Shown piece after piece: positions 1-9,111 of a stretch of 64,000 nucleotides of DNA. The DNA is taken from the NCBI GenBank assembly GCA_937868095.1, contig CALMLO010000032.1, positions 62,001-126,000 of the forward strand. The letters run 5' to 3'. Position 1 is the stretch's first letter. The number at the start of each line of letters is the position of its first letter. Made by a program: the position numbers and the translations under genes. This DNA is from an uncultured Phycisphaerales bacterium (GTDB lineage: Bacteria > Planctomycetota > Phycisphaerae > Sedimentisphaerales > Anaerohalosphaeraceae). Below the pieces are notes generated by a model. That model was not told the origin of the DNA, searched no databases, and saw only the letters and a list, made by a program, of their open reading frames with translations.

Positions 1-222
1 GATATTTATAATTCGGGGCAAAAGGGGTGGGAATCCTGGATGGGGGATGGCAATGAGGGGCTAGCTATGTACGGGTATTCCTGCTGGCAGGATGAGTCGG
101 CTGGGCTTCAGTGGGCTGATATTGCGGCGATGGCCCTGGCCCATCCTGCGGTGCCCGAGCCGCGTTCGATGCCGATATTTGCGCTGGGGGCGGCGGTGTT
201 TTTCATTACCCGAAAAGTGTAA
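1..222 (+). CDS. C-terminal end of a PEP-CTERM domain protein (5' partial)
   Basis: The reading frame is open from the first base and ends at a TAA at 220-222, so this is the tail (73 residues) of a gene that begins outside the window. The last residues read VPEP, then a hydrophobic stretch (about MPIFALGAAVFFIT), then RKV. This is the PEP-CTERM layout: PEP motif, membrane helix, basic end. In known systems such tails are recognised by an exosortase and the protein is exported to the cell surface or matrix. The upstream residues (rich in W, D, G and Y) were not assigned to a domain. No exosortase gene is in the window. Confidence 0.7.
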   Translation, partial: DIYNSGQKGWESWMGDGNEGLAMYGYSCWQDESAGLQWADIAAMALAHPAVPEPRSMPIFALGAAVFFITRKV

Positions 223-244
223 ACAGTCCTTTTTTGACAGACCC

Positions 245-273
245 TTGACAAGAAAAAGCGGATCCCGTAGTCT
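245..273 (+). promoter_or_regulatory. Candidate sigma-70 promoter of tRNA-Gly
   Basis: A perfect TTGACA (245-250) is followed after 17 bases by TAGTCT (268-273). The predicted start would be about 12 bases before the tRNA. The -10 box is weak (3 of 6). Confidence 0.45.
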
Positions 274-292
274 TTGAGCTGGATTTGCCTTT

Positions 293-363
293 GCGGGCGT
301 AGCTTAATGGTAAAGCCCCAGCCTTCCAAGCTGGTTATGCGGGTTCGATTCCCGCCGCCCGCT
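293..363 (+). tRNA. tRNA-Gly (anticodon TCC)
   Basis: The sequence folds as a full cloverleaf of 71 nt. The acceptor GCGGGCG pairs with CGCCCGC, the anticodon stem CCAGC/GCTGG holds the loop CTTCCAA, and the T arm GCGGG/CCCGC carries TTCGATT. The anticodon TCC reads GGA glycine codons. The 3' CCA is not encoded. A T-run follows directly and may terminate the transcript. Confidence 0.95.
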
Positions 364-402
364 CTTTTTTGTTTTTGTACATTTCCGATGGAGAGCCCTT
401 CG

Positions 403-1437
403 ATGAAAGTGCAGTTTCTTACCGGCATTGAGCGGATTGAGATGGGGACCCTTCCCAAGCCGACTATTAAAGCCCCCAATGAAGTTCTGCTGCGGGTGAA
501 GGCGGTGGGGGTCTGCGGGAGCGATGTCCATTACTATGAAACAGGCCGCATCGGCTCGCAGGTGGTGGAGTTTCCTTTTATTGTCGGTCACGAATGTGCC
601 GGCGTTGTGGAAGAGGTGGGTTCCGGCGTCCGTCGAGTGCGTCCGGGAGATGAGGTGGCGGTGGATCCCTTGCTGACGTGCGGACGCTGCGATCAGTGCC
701 GAATGGGACGGCTGAACACCTGCCGCAACCAGAAGTTTTTGGGCTGTCCCGGTCAGATAGCCGGCTGTCTTTGTGAGTATATTGTTCTGCCGGAAGCGTG
801 CTGTTTTCCGACGGAGGGGCGAATTACCCTTGAGCAGGCGGTGCTTTGCGAGCCGCTGGCGATCGGCATTTATGCTGTTCAGCAGGCGCATTTGTCGCCG
901 ACGGCACGGATTGCGATTCTGGGTACAGGGCCTATCGGCTTATCGGTTCTGGAGGCCGCCAAGGCGGTGGGGATTGAGAGGATTTATGCAACGGATAAAC
1001 TCAGCGAGCGAATGGAAGCGGCCCGACGTGCCGGGGCTATTTGGGTGGGCAATCCGCTCTTTCAGGATGTGACGGCTGAAATTCTCAAACATGAACCGCT
1101 GGGGCTGGATGCGGTTTTTGAATGTGCCGGTCAGCAGCAGACACTTGACCAGGGGGTGGATGTGCTTGCGCCGGGAGGAAAGATGATGCTGATCGGCATT
1201 CCGCGGGAAGAGCGGGTCAGTTTCATTCCGGATCGGATGCGGCGCAAAGAATTGACGCTGATTAATGTTCGCCGCCAGAATCACTGCACTCAAAAGGCGA
1301 TTGACTGGGTGGCCGAGGGGAAGGTGAATGTGGATTTTATGCTTACCCATCGGTTTACGTTTGAGCAGACGCCGTCGGCTTTTGAATTGGCGGCTCAGTA
1401 CCGCGACGGCGTTATTAAGGCAATCATAGAAATATAG
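403..1437 (+). CDS. Zinc-dependent medium-chain dehydrogenase (sorbitol/xylitol dehydrogenase-like)
   Basis: This 344-residue protein belongs to the zinc alcohol dehydrogenase family, closest in pattern to polyol (L-iditol/sorbitol) dehydrogenases, which oxidise polyols with NAD(P). The catalytic zinc ligands are visible as CGSD near residue 38 and GHE near 63. The structural zinc site is the four-cysteine stretch CGRCDQCRMGRLNTC. A Rossmann motif GTGPIG lies near residue 170. The ATG at 403 was chosen because GGAGAG precedes it by about 8 bases; an in-frame ATG at 388 is less well placed. The true substrate cannot be read from the sequence. Confidence 0.85.
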   Translation: MKVQFLTGIERIEMGTLPKPTIKAPNEVLLRVKAVGVCGSDVHYYETGRIGSQVVEFPFIVGHECAGVVEEVGSGVRRVRPGDEVAVDPLLTCGRCDQCRMGRLNTCRNQKFLGCPGQIAGCLCEYIVLPEACCFPTEGRITLEQAVLCEPLAIGIYAVQQAHLSPTARIAILGTGPIGLSVLEAAKAVGIERIYATDKLSERMEAARRAGAIWVGNPLFQDVTAEILKHEPLGLDAVFECAGQQQTLDQGVDVLAPGGKMMLIGIPREERVSFIPDRMRRKELTLINVRRQNHCTQKAIDWVAEGKVNVDFMLTHRFTFEQTPSAFELAAQYRDGVIKAIIEI

Positions 1438-1479
1438 GGGTTTTGGGAACTGGGGTTTTGGTCGGGTCGTAAAAGAGAA

Positions 1480-2724
1480 ATGAAAACGGTTTCTATTGCC
1501 GCTGTCGGAGATGAACTGCTGAACGGACAGCGGGTCGATACAAATTCTTCCTGGCTGCAAGGGCGGCTTCTGGGGCTGGGTTTTCAGACCCGTCAGGTTG
1601 TGCTGGTGCCGGATGAAGTGGAATTAATTGCCGCTGCTCTCCATCAGATTTCATCTATCAGCGATGTTGTGATTGTGACCGGCGGTCTTGGTCCGACCGA
1701 AGATGATTTGACTCGGCATGCTCTGGCTCAAATTTTGGGGGAGCCGCTGGAGTTTCGTGAGGATCTTTGGCAAGTCATTGAGGAGTATTTCAGGCGGCAG
1801 GGCTTGCCGGCTGCTTTGACTAATCAGGTGCAAGCGCGGCTTCCGCGCGGTACGCGGGCTATTCCCAACAGCAGGGGCACGGCGTTTGGGATTGCTGCGG
1901 AAAAAGAGGGAAAGCGTTATTTCTGTCTGCCGGGGGTTCCCCGCGAGATGATGGTGATGTTTGATGACTATGTTGCTCCGGAACTGGCTGCCGGCGGGGC
2001 GGATGAGGTGGTCGTGATGAGCAAGGTCCGCTGTTATGGGGTCGCCGAGGCCGTTATTGCTGAAAAGTTGGGCGATTTGATGAGGCGCGGGCGGAATCCT
2101 TTGATTAACAGTACGGTGGAGGAAGGCGATATTTTGCTGCATATTATTGCCTGGGCGAAGGATAAAACTGAAGCGGAGAAGATGATTGCAGCGGATAGAG
2201 AGCTGCTGTGCCGGCTGCTGGGTGATGCGGTCTATGGTTTTGATGAGCAGACGCTTCCCGAAGTGGTTGGGGGGCTTTTAAAGGAAAAAGGATTCAAACT
2301 GGCAGCTGCTGAGTCTTGTACGGGCGGGATGCTCGCCAAGATGATTACCGATATTGCCGGTTCGAGCGAGTATTTCCTGGGGGGGTGGGTTACTTACAGT
2401 AATGAAGCCAAAATGCGCGATTTGGGAGTGCCGGCGGGACTTATTCGCGAGTATGGAGCGGTGAGTGAGCCGGTGGCAGCGGCGATGGCAGAAGGGGCTG
2501 GCCGCAAAAGCGGAGCCCAAGCGGCTGTGGGAATCAGCGGGATTGCCGGTCCGGGAGGCGGCACGCCTCAAAAACCGGTGGGGATGGTTTGTATCGGACT
2601 TTATTTTGATGGAAAAACCGAAGTTCGAACCTTTCGTTTTTCGCCGGTCGGGCGGGATTGGGTCCGCAGGCGAGCATGTTTGACTGCATTGAATTGGCTT
2701 CGGCTTCTGTTATTGAAGGTTTGA
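1480..2724 (+). CDS. cinA: CinA-like protein (nicotinamide-nucleotide amidase family)
   Basis: This 414-residue protein has the two-domain CinA layout. The N-terminal MoaB/MogA-like half starts AAVGDELLNGQ and contains TGGLGPTEDD. The C-terminal PncC-type amidase domain begins near residue 270 and carries AAESCTGG and GISGIAGPGGG. Family members deamidate NMN to nicotinate mononucleotide in pyridine nucleotide recycling and often also have ADP-ribose pyrophosphatase activity. The length is normal for CinA. It lies 42 bp after the dehydrogenase gene, so the two may be co-transcribed. The stop codon overlaps the -35 box of the next promoter. Confidence 0.92.
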   Translation: MKTVSIAAVGDELLNGQRVDTNSSWLQGRLLGLGFQTRQVVLVPDEVELIAAALHQISSISDVVIVTGGLGPTEDDLTRHALAQILGEPLEFREDLWQVIEEYFRRQGLPAALTNQVQARLPRGTRAIPNSRGTAFGIAAEKEGKRYFCLPGVPREMMVMFDDYVAPELAAGGADEVVVMSKVRCYGVAEAVIAEKLGDLMRRGRNPLINSTVEEGDILLHIIAWAKDKTEAEKMIAADRELLCRLLGDAVYGFDEQTLPEVVGGLLKEKGFKLAAAESCTGGMLAKMITDIAGSSEYFLGGWVTYSNEAKMRDLGVPAGLIREYGAVSEPVAAAMAEGAGRKSGAQAAVGISGIAGPGGGTPQKPVGMVCIGLYFDGKTEVRTFRFSPVGRDWVRRRACLTALNWLRLLLLKV

Positions 2725-2749
2725 CTAATCTTACCAGATTTGTTATACT
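2721..2749 (+). promoter_or_regulatory. Candidate sigma-70 promoter of the pilus cluster
   Basis: TTGACT (2721-2726), a 17-base spacer and TATACT (2744-2749) give 5/6 matches at both boxes. The predicted start is about 40 bases before the first pilus gene. The -35 box overlaps the stop codon of cinA. Confidence 0.65.
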
Positions 2750-2793
2750 GACTGTTTGCTGCAAATCAGAAATAGATGTAAATAAGGGGAATT

Positions 2794-4506
2794 ATGGCAA
2801 AAAGCCACAGGCATTTGGGTGAAATCTTATATGCCAAAGGGTGGGTGGATAAGCCCGGTCTTATCAAGGCACTTAAGAAGGCAAAAGAAACCAACCGGCG
2901 ACTGGGGGAAGTTTTGGTTGAAATGGGGCTGGTGACTGAGGATCAGATTATGCAGGCGCTGGCCCGCCAATTTGGGATGAATTATGTCGATTTAGATGAG
3001 GTGGAGATTCCCTCCGACGTTCGCAGTCTGATTCCGGAAGAAATCATCAAGAAACATCGGGTGCTTCCGTTGGGAAAAGAAAACGGCCGTTTGAAAATCA
3101 TTATACCTGACCCGATGAATCTGGAATTGCTGGACCTTCTTCGGTTTCGTTTGTCATCGGATTTGGAATGCTATCTGGCCAGTCCCAGCAAGATTGACTC
3201 CTATATTAACCGCAAACTGGATGAGGTTCGAAGCAGTATTGATGCTACGGCGGCAGAACTGACGGAGGCCGGGCATGCGATTGAGGCGGAGGTTCGGCGG
3301 GCGCAGGCGTCCGATGAAGAAGAAGGTCCCATTATCCGGCTGGTTAATATGATTATTGACGAGGCGGTCAAGATGCGGGCCAGTGATATTCATATCGAGC
3401 CGATGACGGACCGGGTTCGGATTCGCTACCGCATTGATGGGGTGTGCATCGAGCGGGACAATATTCCCAAGAATATGCAGGCGCCCCTTCTGGCTCGTGT
3501 AAAGATTATGTCGGGAATGGATATTGGGGAGCGGCGTCTTCCGCAGGACGGCCGTATTAAGCGGCGGGTAGAAAATCAGGACATTGATTTCCGTGTTTCC
3601 TGTCTGCCTGCTTATCACGGGGAAAGTACGGTACTTCGTATTTTGCGGCCTGATTCGGTTAATATTGGTATTCAAGCCATTGGGTTTGAGCCGGAGGATT
3701 ATGAACGGTTTATCCGGATAATCAAACGTCCGAACGGCATCTTTCTGGTTACAGGGCCGACCGGGAGCGGAAAAACAACTACGCTTTATTCGGCTTTGCA
3801 GGAGCTGAACCGTCCAGACAAGAAAATCATCACCGCTGAAGACCCTGTGGAGTACAATATCAGCGGGATTAATCAATGCCAGGTTCGGACGGAAATCGGT
3901 TTGACTTTTGAGGTGATTCTCCGTGCTATGCTGCGTCAGGCCCCCAATATTATTCTGATTGGTGAAATTCGAGATGGTATTGTGGCGGATATTGCTATCC
4001 AGGCCGCTCTGACTGGGCATTTGGTTTTCAGCACCCTTCATACCAATGATGCCCCCAGTGCCATTACGCGTTTGATTGATATGGGGGTTAAGCCGTTTCT
4101 GGTTGCCAGTTCCATTCAGGCGATTATGGCCCAGCGGCTTGTCCGAACGATTTGCAAGAACTGCAAAGTTGTTGATGAGAAGCCGGATCCGCGTTATCTT
4201 CGGCTTCTGGGTATTACGCCGGAAGATATGAGGAAGTATCCGATTTATAAAGGGGCTGGGTGCAGCCGCTGTCAGGGAACTGGTTATCGGGGCCGGATTG
4301 CGATTTTTGAGATGATGGAAATGAACAGCCAGCTGCGTGAATTGGCCTTTCAGAAGGCGCCGACGAGCGAGCTTCGCAAGGCGGCTCGGGCTACGGGGAT
4401 GAAAACATTGCTGATGGATGGGCGGGTTAAAGTATTTAAGGGGATAACGACTCCGCAGGAAGTGTCCACTGTGACTCAGGCGGAGGGGCTTGTACTGGAT
4501 ACCTGA
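2794..4506 (+). CDS. pilB: Type IV pilus/type II secretion assembly ATPase (PilB/GspE family), copy 1
   Basis: This 570-residue protein is a secretion-superfamily ATPase that powers pilin or pseudopilin polymerisation at the inner membrane. Residues 1-150 form the MshEN N-terminal domain (LGEILYAKGW...LGEVLVEMGLV), which in relatives can bind cyclic di-GMP. The ATPase core has Walker [11 protein letters not shown] near residue 325, an Asp box with AEDPVEY, a Walker B-like region with LIGEIRD and a His box with STLHTND. A zinc-binding tetra-cysteine site (CKNC and CSRCQG) follows near 450-490, as in PilB/GspE. In the family motif before Walker B, RQDPD reads RQAPN here. It is the first gene of a long co-directional cluster. 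Confidence 0.93.
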   Translation: MAKSHRHLGEILYAKGWVDKPGLIKALKKAKETNRRLGEVLVEMGLVTEDQIMQALARQFGMNYVDLDEVEIPSDVRSLIPEEIIKKHRVLPLGKENGRLKIIIPDPMNLELLDLLRFRLSSDLECYLASPSKIDSYINRKLDEVRSSIDATAAELTEAGHAIEAEVRRAQASDEEEGPIIRLVNMIIDEAVKMRASDIHIEPMTDRVRIRYRIDGVCIERDNIPKNMQAPLLARVKIMSGMDIGERRLPQDGRIKRRVENQDIDFRVSCLPAYHGESTVLRILRPDSVNIGIQAIGFEPEDYERFIRIIKRPNGIFLVTGPTGSGKTTTLYSALQELNRPDKKIITAEDPVEYNISGINQCQVRTEIGLTFEVILRAMLRQAPNIILIGEIRDGIVADIAIQAALTGHLVFSTLHTNDAPSAITRLIDMGVKPFLVASSIQAIMAQRLVRTICKNCKVVDEKPDPRYLRLLGITPEDMRKYPIYKGAGCSRCQGTGYRGRIAIFEMMEMNSQLRELAFQKAPTSELRKAARATGMKTLLMDGRVKVFKGITTPQEVSTVTQAEGLVLDT

Positions 4507-4546
4507 TTCAAGAAAGAATAGAGCAACTTTTTCGGATGGGAAGAAT

Positions 4547-5686
4547 ATGCCTTCACTGCATATAGACCGGCTGCTTGAAGCGTGCATAAAGATGGGTGGT
4601 TCAGACCTTCATTTGACGGTGGGCCGCCCGCCGGTGCTTCGAATCAGCGGTCGGCTTCGTTCGCTGGATACGAAAGTACTGGAGCCGGATGATACCGTTT
4701 CATTGATGAAAAGTATTACGCCGGAGAGAAACCAGCAGGAGTTTCAGGAGGTTGGCGGGACGGATTTCGGTTTTGCTTTTGGGGATGCGGGGCGGTTTCG
4801 AACGGCTGTTTTCCGTCAAAAAGGGTATGTCTCCATGGTTCTTCGTTTGATTCCTTCGGAACTGCTTAGCTTTGAGCAAATTGGTCTTCCGAAGATATGT
4901 GCTGCTCTCTGCCGGCGTCCTCGGGGTCTGTTTCTGGTGACCGGCCCGACGGGGTCCGGCAAAACCACGACGCTGGCGAGCATGATTAACTATATTAACG
5001 AAAATATGGACGTTCATATTATTACTGTTGAAGAGCCGATTGAGTATTATCATCAGCATAAGAAATCGATTATCAATCAGCGTGAAGTCGGCATTGATGT
5101 GCCGACGTTTGCGGAAGCGCTTCGCCGTTCTCTTCGTCAGGACCCGGATGTGATTCTGGTTGGTGAATTGCGTGACTTGGAGACGATGGAGGCGGCCATC
5201 ACGGCGGCTGAAACCGGACACCTTGTGTTTGGAACTCTTCACACTACCGGCTGCCAGGGTACAGTGAACCGTATGATTGACGCCTTTCCGGTCAGTCAGC
5301 AGGAGCAGATTCGTGTTCAGCTGAGTACCAATCTGATTGCGGTGCTCAGCCAGGCGCTTTGCCCTCGCATTCCAAAGGGCCGGATAGCGGCTTATGAGTT
5401 TATGGTGATTACACCGGCTATCTCGAACCTTATCCGTGAAAATAAAGTTTATCGTATTGAGTCGAGCATCCAGATTGGCAAAAAGTTGGGTATGCAGCTT
5501 TTGGACGACCATCTGTGGGAATTGTGGGAAAAAGAGTTAATAAGTCTTGAAACGATGCTTGATTATGCGAGGAACCCCGGGGAATTGTTAGAAAAGGCCG
5601 AGAAGAAGTTGGGCACTTCAATGAAGGGGAAGATGAAGGGCAAGGGTCTTGAAGAAGAATACGGACCTGTCTTGAAGATGTCCTAA
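4547..5686 (+). CDS. pilT: Pilus retraction ATPase PilT
   Basis: This 379-residue protein matches PilT, the hexameric ATPase that depolymerises type IV pili. Near the N-terminus it has the PilT signature SDLHLTVGRPP. Walker [11 protein letters not shown] lies near residue 135, followed by EEPIEYYH, RQDPDVILVGELRD and GTLHTT. It lacks the tetra-cysteine site of PilB, as expected. The ATG at 4547 has GGGAAG before it; longer in-frame starts would overlap the upstream gene. A PilT points to a retractable pilus rather than a pure type II secretion system. The last 30 residues are lysine- and glycine-rich. Confidence 0.92.
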   Translation: MPSLHIDRLLEACIKMGGSDLHLTVGRPPVLRISGRLRSLDTKVLEPDDTVSLMKSITPERNQQEFQEVGGTDFGFAFGDAGRFRTAVFRQKGYVSMVLRLIPSELLSFEQIGLPKICAALCRRPRGLFLVTGPTGSGKTTTLASMINYINENMDVHIITVEEPIEYYHQHKKSIINQREVGIDVPTFAEALRRSLRQDPDVILVGELRDLETMEAAITAAETGHLVFGTLHTTGCQGTVNRMIDAFPVSQQEQIRVQLSTNLIAVLSQALCPRIPKGRIAAYEFMVITPAISNLIRENKVYRIESSIQIGKKLGMQLLDDHLWELWEKELISLETMLDYARNPGELLEKAEKKLGTSMKGKMKGKGLEEEYGPVLKMS

Positions 5687-5994
5687 AAAAGGTTTGTTAT
5701 AGAAAGAAGTCGGTTTTTTAATTGCCAAGTGTCTAAGTTGTTTTTTAACCTGAAATTAAAATGATTTTTTATTTTTTTATGGCGACTTTTTGCGTCTTCT
5801 TTTGTTTTTCAATTTCTTTTTTCTTCTTTTCTTCTTATTTGCCCCTATTAAGGGTTGTTTTGTGTGTGTTTGGGTGAAGTAATTCTTTCTTTTGCCAATT
5901 GTCCAACATAAAGAATGCCTTGAACTTTGTTTTTCAGGTGCGTACAATAAAGTAGGATGCTCGAGTTTTTGGGCCCAGCGCGGAGAATAGAAAA
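5687..5994 (+). other. Pyrimidine-rich intergenic region
   Basis: No gene is seen in these 308 bases between pilT and the second pilB. Most of 5736-5846 is T-rich with long TTTC/TTCTT runs on the plus strand and little potential for a stable hairpin. The only regulatory signal recognised is the promoter-like pair near 5920-5948. Confidence 0.6.
5920..5948 (+). promoter_or_regulatory. Candidate internal sigma-70 promoter of the pilus cluster
   Basis: TTGAAC (5920-5925), a 17-base spacer and TACAAT (5943-5948) lie 46 bases before the second pilB. It would allow the pilC/pseudopilin part of the cluster to be expressed separately. Confidence 0.55.
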
Positions 5995-7743
5995 ATGGCT
6001 AAATTTCCTCCAGTTGAAGAATTAAAAGGAAGAACCTTAGGCCGCATTCTGATAAAAATGGGCCTTATAACTCGTGAACAGGTCAACGAGGCACTTCGCA
6101 TCCAAAAAGAAAGGGGAGGGAAAGTTAAGATAGGTCAAATCTTTTTGGAGATGGGACTTGTAAAGGAGAAAGACCTTGCTATTGCTTTGGCCGGCCAGCG
6201 GGGGATGGAATATGTTGATATAGATAATCTTGAAATTCCTCAAGAAGTTATCAGTCAAGTTCCGGCGCAAATGGCCAAAACCTACCGCATTCTTCCAATT
6301 TCCTACGATTCTAAGAGGAATCATCTCACTGTAGTGCTTGATAATCCGGATAATTTCCGTGCTACGGATGACTTGAGTACGCTGATGGGCTTTACGGTGG
6401 AAGCGAAGGTGACCGACCCGGATGCTCTTAATACAGCGATGAACAAGTATTACGCCGAGGAAGAGGAGAGTTTGACCGAACTGATTGGGGAAATTGAGAG
6501 CGACAAGGGGCTGGCAAGTCTTCAGGGGCGGGATGCGAGTATCGATTTGGATGAGTTGAAGGAGGCCGCGGACTCTAATCCTGTCAAACGGCTGCTGAAT
6601 CTGGTTCTTTTGAAAGCCATTCAGGATAAGGCCTCTGATATTCACTTTGAGCCGTTTGAGAATGAATTTAAGATGCGTTACCGGATTGACGGCGTTTTGT
6701 ATGAGATGGTTCCTCCGCCCAAGCATATTGCACTGGCGCTGTCGAGCCGAATTAAAGTGATGGCCAACCTTGATATTGCGGAGCGGCGTCTTCCGCAGGA
6801 CGGACGTATCCCGTTAATGGTTGGCGGCAGTCCGGTTGACCTTCGTGTGAGTATTCTGCCGACCATGTTCGGTGAAAGCGTAGTGCTTCGTATCCTCGAC
6901 CGTAAACAAGTGGATTTGCGGCTGGATATGCTGGGGCTGACGGAGCGGGATGTTGGCATTGTTCGCCAACTTATTAATAAGCCGAACGGGATTTTGATTG
7001 TGACCGGGCCGACCGGCTCGGGGAAGACCACTACTCTCTACTCGGCCCTGAAAGAACTCAATACGATTGACAGCAAGATTATTACTACTGAAAACCCTGT
7101 AGAATATGATATTGACGGGCTGATTCAGGTTCAAATTCGTCCAGAAATTGGTTTGACTTTTGCTAAATGTCTGCGTTCTATTTTGCGTCAGGACCCGGAT
7201 ATTGTGATGGTTGGTGAAATTCGAGACCTGGAGACGGCGGAAATCTCCATTCAGGCGTCTTTGACCGGTCATTTGGTCTTTACCACACTTCACACCAATG
7301 ATGCGCCGAGCACGATTGCCCGTCTGCTTGATTTGGGTGTGGAGACCTTTTTGGTGACGGCGACGCTGGAAGGGATTATCGCCCAGCGGCTGGTGCGGCG
7401 CATTTGTACGAACTGCAAGACGGAGTATCAGCCGACTGAAGAGCAACTGATGGAACTGGGGCTGACGGCGGCTGATACGGCGGGGAAGAAATTCTACTAC
7501 GGCCGCGGCTGTGATATGTGCAACAACACCGGCTATCGGGGCCGTACGGGCCTTTTTGAGATTATGACGTTTGATGATGAAGTTCGGGATTTGATTATGA
7601 ACCATGCTTCGACGGCGGTTCTGCGGGAGGCGGCCCGACGCAAGGGGATGCGAACACTCCGGGAAAATGGTCTGGAGCTGATTTACAGCGGTATTACGAC
7701 GCTGGATGAAGTGGCTCGTGAGACGATTGCGGCGGAAACGTAA
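5995..7743 (+). CDS. pilB: Type IV pilus/type II secretion assembly ATPase (PilB/GspE family), copy 2
   Basis: This 582-residue paralogue of the first pilB has the same order of parts. It has an MshEN domain (LGRILIKMGL...IGQIFLEMGL), Walker [11 protein letters not shown] near residue 343, TENPVEYDIDG, RQDPDIVMVGEIRD, TTLHTND and a tetra-cysteine zinc site (CTNC...CDMCNNTGYRG). Unlike copy 1 it keeps the usual RQDPD motif. It is followed by pilC and the pseudopilin genes, so it is the likelier partner for that assembly line. Two extension ATPases beside one PilT suggest two pilus-like machines, or a hetero-hexamer, sharing one platform protein. Confidence 0.93.
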   Translation: MAKFPPVEELKGRTLGRILIKMGLITREQVNEALRIQKERGGKVKIGQIFLEMGLVKEKDLAIALAGQRGMEYVDIDNLEIPQEVISQVPAQMAKTYRILPISYDSKRNHLTVVLDNPDNFRATDDLSTLMGFTVEAKVTDPDALNTAMNKYYAEEEESLTELIGEIESDKGLASLQGRDASIDLDELKEAADSNPVKRLLNLVLLKAIQDKASDIHFEPFENEFKMRYRIDGVLYEMVPPPKHIALALSSRIKVMANLDIAERRLPQDGRIPLMVGGSPVDLRVSILPTMFGESVVLRILDRKQVDLRLDMLGLTERDVGIVRQLINKPNGILIVTGPTGSGKTTTLYSALKELNTIDSKIITTENPVEYDIDGLIQVQIRPEIGLTFAKCLRSILRQDPDIVMVGEIRDLETAEISIQASLTGHLVFTTLHTNDAPSTIARLLDLGVETFLVTATLEGIIAQRLVRRICTNCKTEYQPTEEQLMELGLTAADTAGKKFYYGRGCDMCNNTGYRGRTGLFEIMTFDDEVRDLIMNHASTAVLREAARRKGMRTLRENGLELIYSGITTLDEVARETIAAET

Positions 7744-7816
7744 GAAAATCGGAATAAATTTCGGCGGACAGGGCTGTTTTCGGACAAGCGGCTGTTCGGC
7801 CGGGAGGTGAACGGAT

Positions 7817-9070
7817 ATGCCGGTCTTTCAATACACAGCGCTGGATGCCAAGGGCAATGAGGTGAAGGCGGAAATTGAAGCCCTCAGCAGCAAGGAGGCG
7901 ATCAGCAAGATTCGCAGCAAGGGGCTGTTTCCCACCAAGGTTCAGGCGCAGGGTGCGGCGAAGAAAGCCAAGGCAGCGGAGGCGGCTGCTCCGCGACGGC
8001 GGCGTTCCGGCGGCAAGGTCAAATCGAAAAAAGTTATGCAGTTTGCCCGCCAGCTTGCTACGCTTCAGGATGCGGGTCTGGCGATTCTTCGCTCGCTGCG
8101 GATTCTTCAAGAACAGGAGAAGTCGGGTACTCTCAAGCGGGTGATCGGGTATGTAGCCGATGATATTGAAGGCGGTTCGACGCTGTCGGAGGCGATGGCC
8201 AAACATCCGAAGACTTTTAATCGGCTGTTTGTCAATATGGTGGCAGCCGGCGAGGTGGGGGGTGTGCTGGATGTGATTTTGAACCGCGTGGCCGACTTTA
8301 TGGAAAAATCGGAACGGCTCAAATCCAAAATCAAAGGGGCGATGGTGTACCCGATTGTGGTGATGTCGGTGGCGTTTCTGATTGTGCTGGGTCTGATGAT
8401 TTTCATCGTTCCAACCTTTTCTGAGGTGCTCCTGGATATGAGCGAGGGCAAGAAGGGTCTGCCGGCTCTTACCCAAGGGCTTCTGAATGTCAGCCGGTGG
8501 CTTCTGGGTAATAAGGGGGTGAATGCAGGCATCGTTGTGATGATGCCGATTCTGCTGGTGATGTTTTTTAAGTTTCTGCGGCGATTCCACTACGGTCGCT
8601 ATGCTTTGGACTGGCTGAAACTGCATTTGCCGGTGATTCGACGATTGACCTATCTGACTACGGTAGCCCGCTGGACGCGAACGCTGGGTACGCTGATTGG
8701 GGCTGGCGTGCCGATTCTGGAGGCCATCAATATTACGCGGGAAACGGCGGACAATGAAGTGTATACAGCAATGCTGGGCAAGGTGCACCAGGCGATCCGG
8801 CAGGGGGATACCTTTGCCAATCCGCTTCGTCAGTCCAAGACGGTCGATGCGATTGTTGTGAATATGGTGGAAGTCGGGGAGGAAACCGGCGATTTGGACA
8901 AAATGCTGATGAAGATTGCGGATAATTTTGATGAAGAGGCAGACGTGATGGTCGGGGCGATGATGAGTTTGCTGGAGCCGATCATGATTGTCGGGCTTGG
9001 ATTGATTGTCGGAACAATTGTTGTGGCGATGTTTCTGCCGATGGTACAGGTGATTCAGGTGCTGATGTAA
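7817..9070 (+). CDS. pilC: Inner-membrane platform protein PilC/GspF
   Basis: This 417-residue polytopic membrane protein is the platform on which the assembly ATPase acts. It starts with the family signature FQYTALDAKGNEVK. It then has an Ala/Lys/Arg-rich linker (about residues 50-75) and two GspF domains, each with a membrane segment (about residues 175-200 and 375-410). The repeats FARQLATLQDAGLAIL and WTRTLGTLIGAGVPIL mark the duplicated domain. An AGGAGGTG-like sequence (GGGAGGTGA) precedes the ATG. It lies 73 bp after pilB copy 2. Confidence 0.92.
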   Translation: MPVFQYTALDAKGNEVKAEIEALSSKEAISKIRSKGLFPTKVQAQGAAKKAKAAEAAAPRRRRSGGKVKSKKVMQFARQLATLQDAGLAILRSLRILQEQEKSGTLKRVIGYVADDIEGGSTLSEAMAKHPKTFNRLFVNMVAAGEVGGVLDVILNRVADFMEKSERLKSKIKGAMVYPIVVMSVAFLIVLGLMIFIVPTFSEVLLDMSEGKKGLPALTQGLLNVSRWLLGNKGVNAGIVVMMPILLVMFFKFLRRFHYGRYALDWLKLHLPVIRRLTYLTTVARWTRTLGTLIGAGVPILEAINITRETADNEVYTAMLGKVHQAIRQGDTFANPLRQSKTVDAIVVNMVEVGEETGDLDKMLMKIADNFDEEADVMVGAMMSLLEPIMIVGLGLIVGTIVVAMFLPMVQVIQVLM

Positions 9071-9111
9071 AACAAAATGCTCTTATCCACATTTTCGGAA
9101 AGGAACGATTC

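Noticed and set aside
274-402. Longer N-terminus for the dehydrogenase gene
   Set aside because: It would translate through tRNA-Gly; a good ribosome site supports the ATG at 403.
108-479. Minus-strand frame across tRNA-Gly
   Set aside because: It overlaps a tRNA and the start of the dehydrogenase gene and has no family match.
5736-5846. T-rich tract as terminator or repeat
   Set aside because: There is no stable stem and no repeated unit; it is simply pyrimidine-rich.
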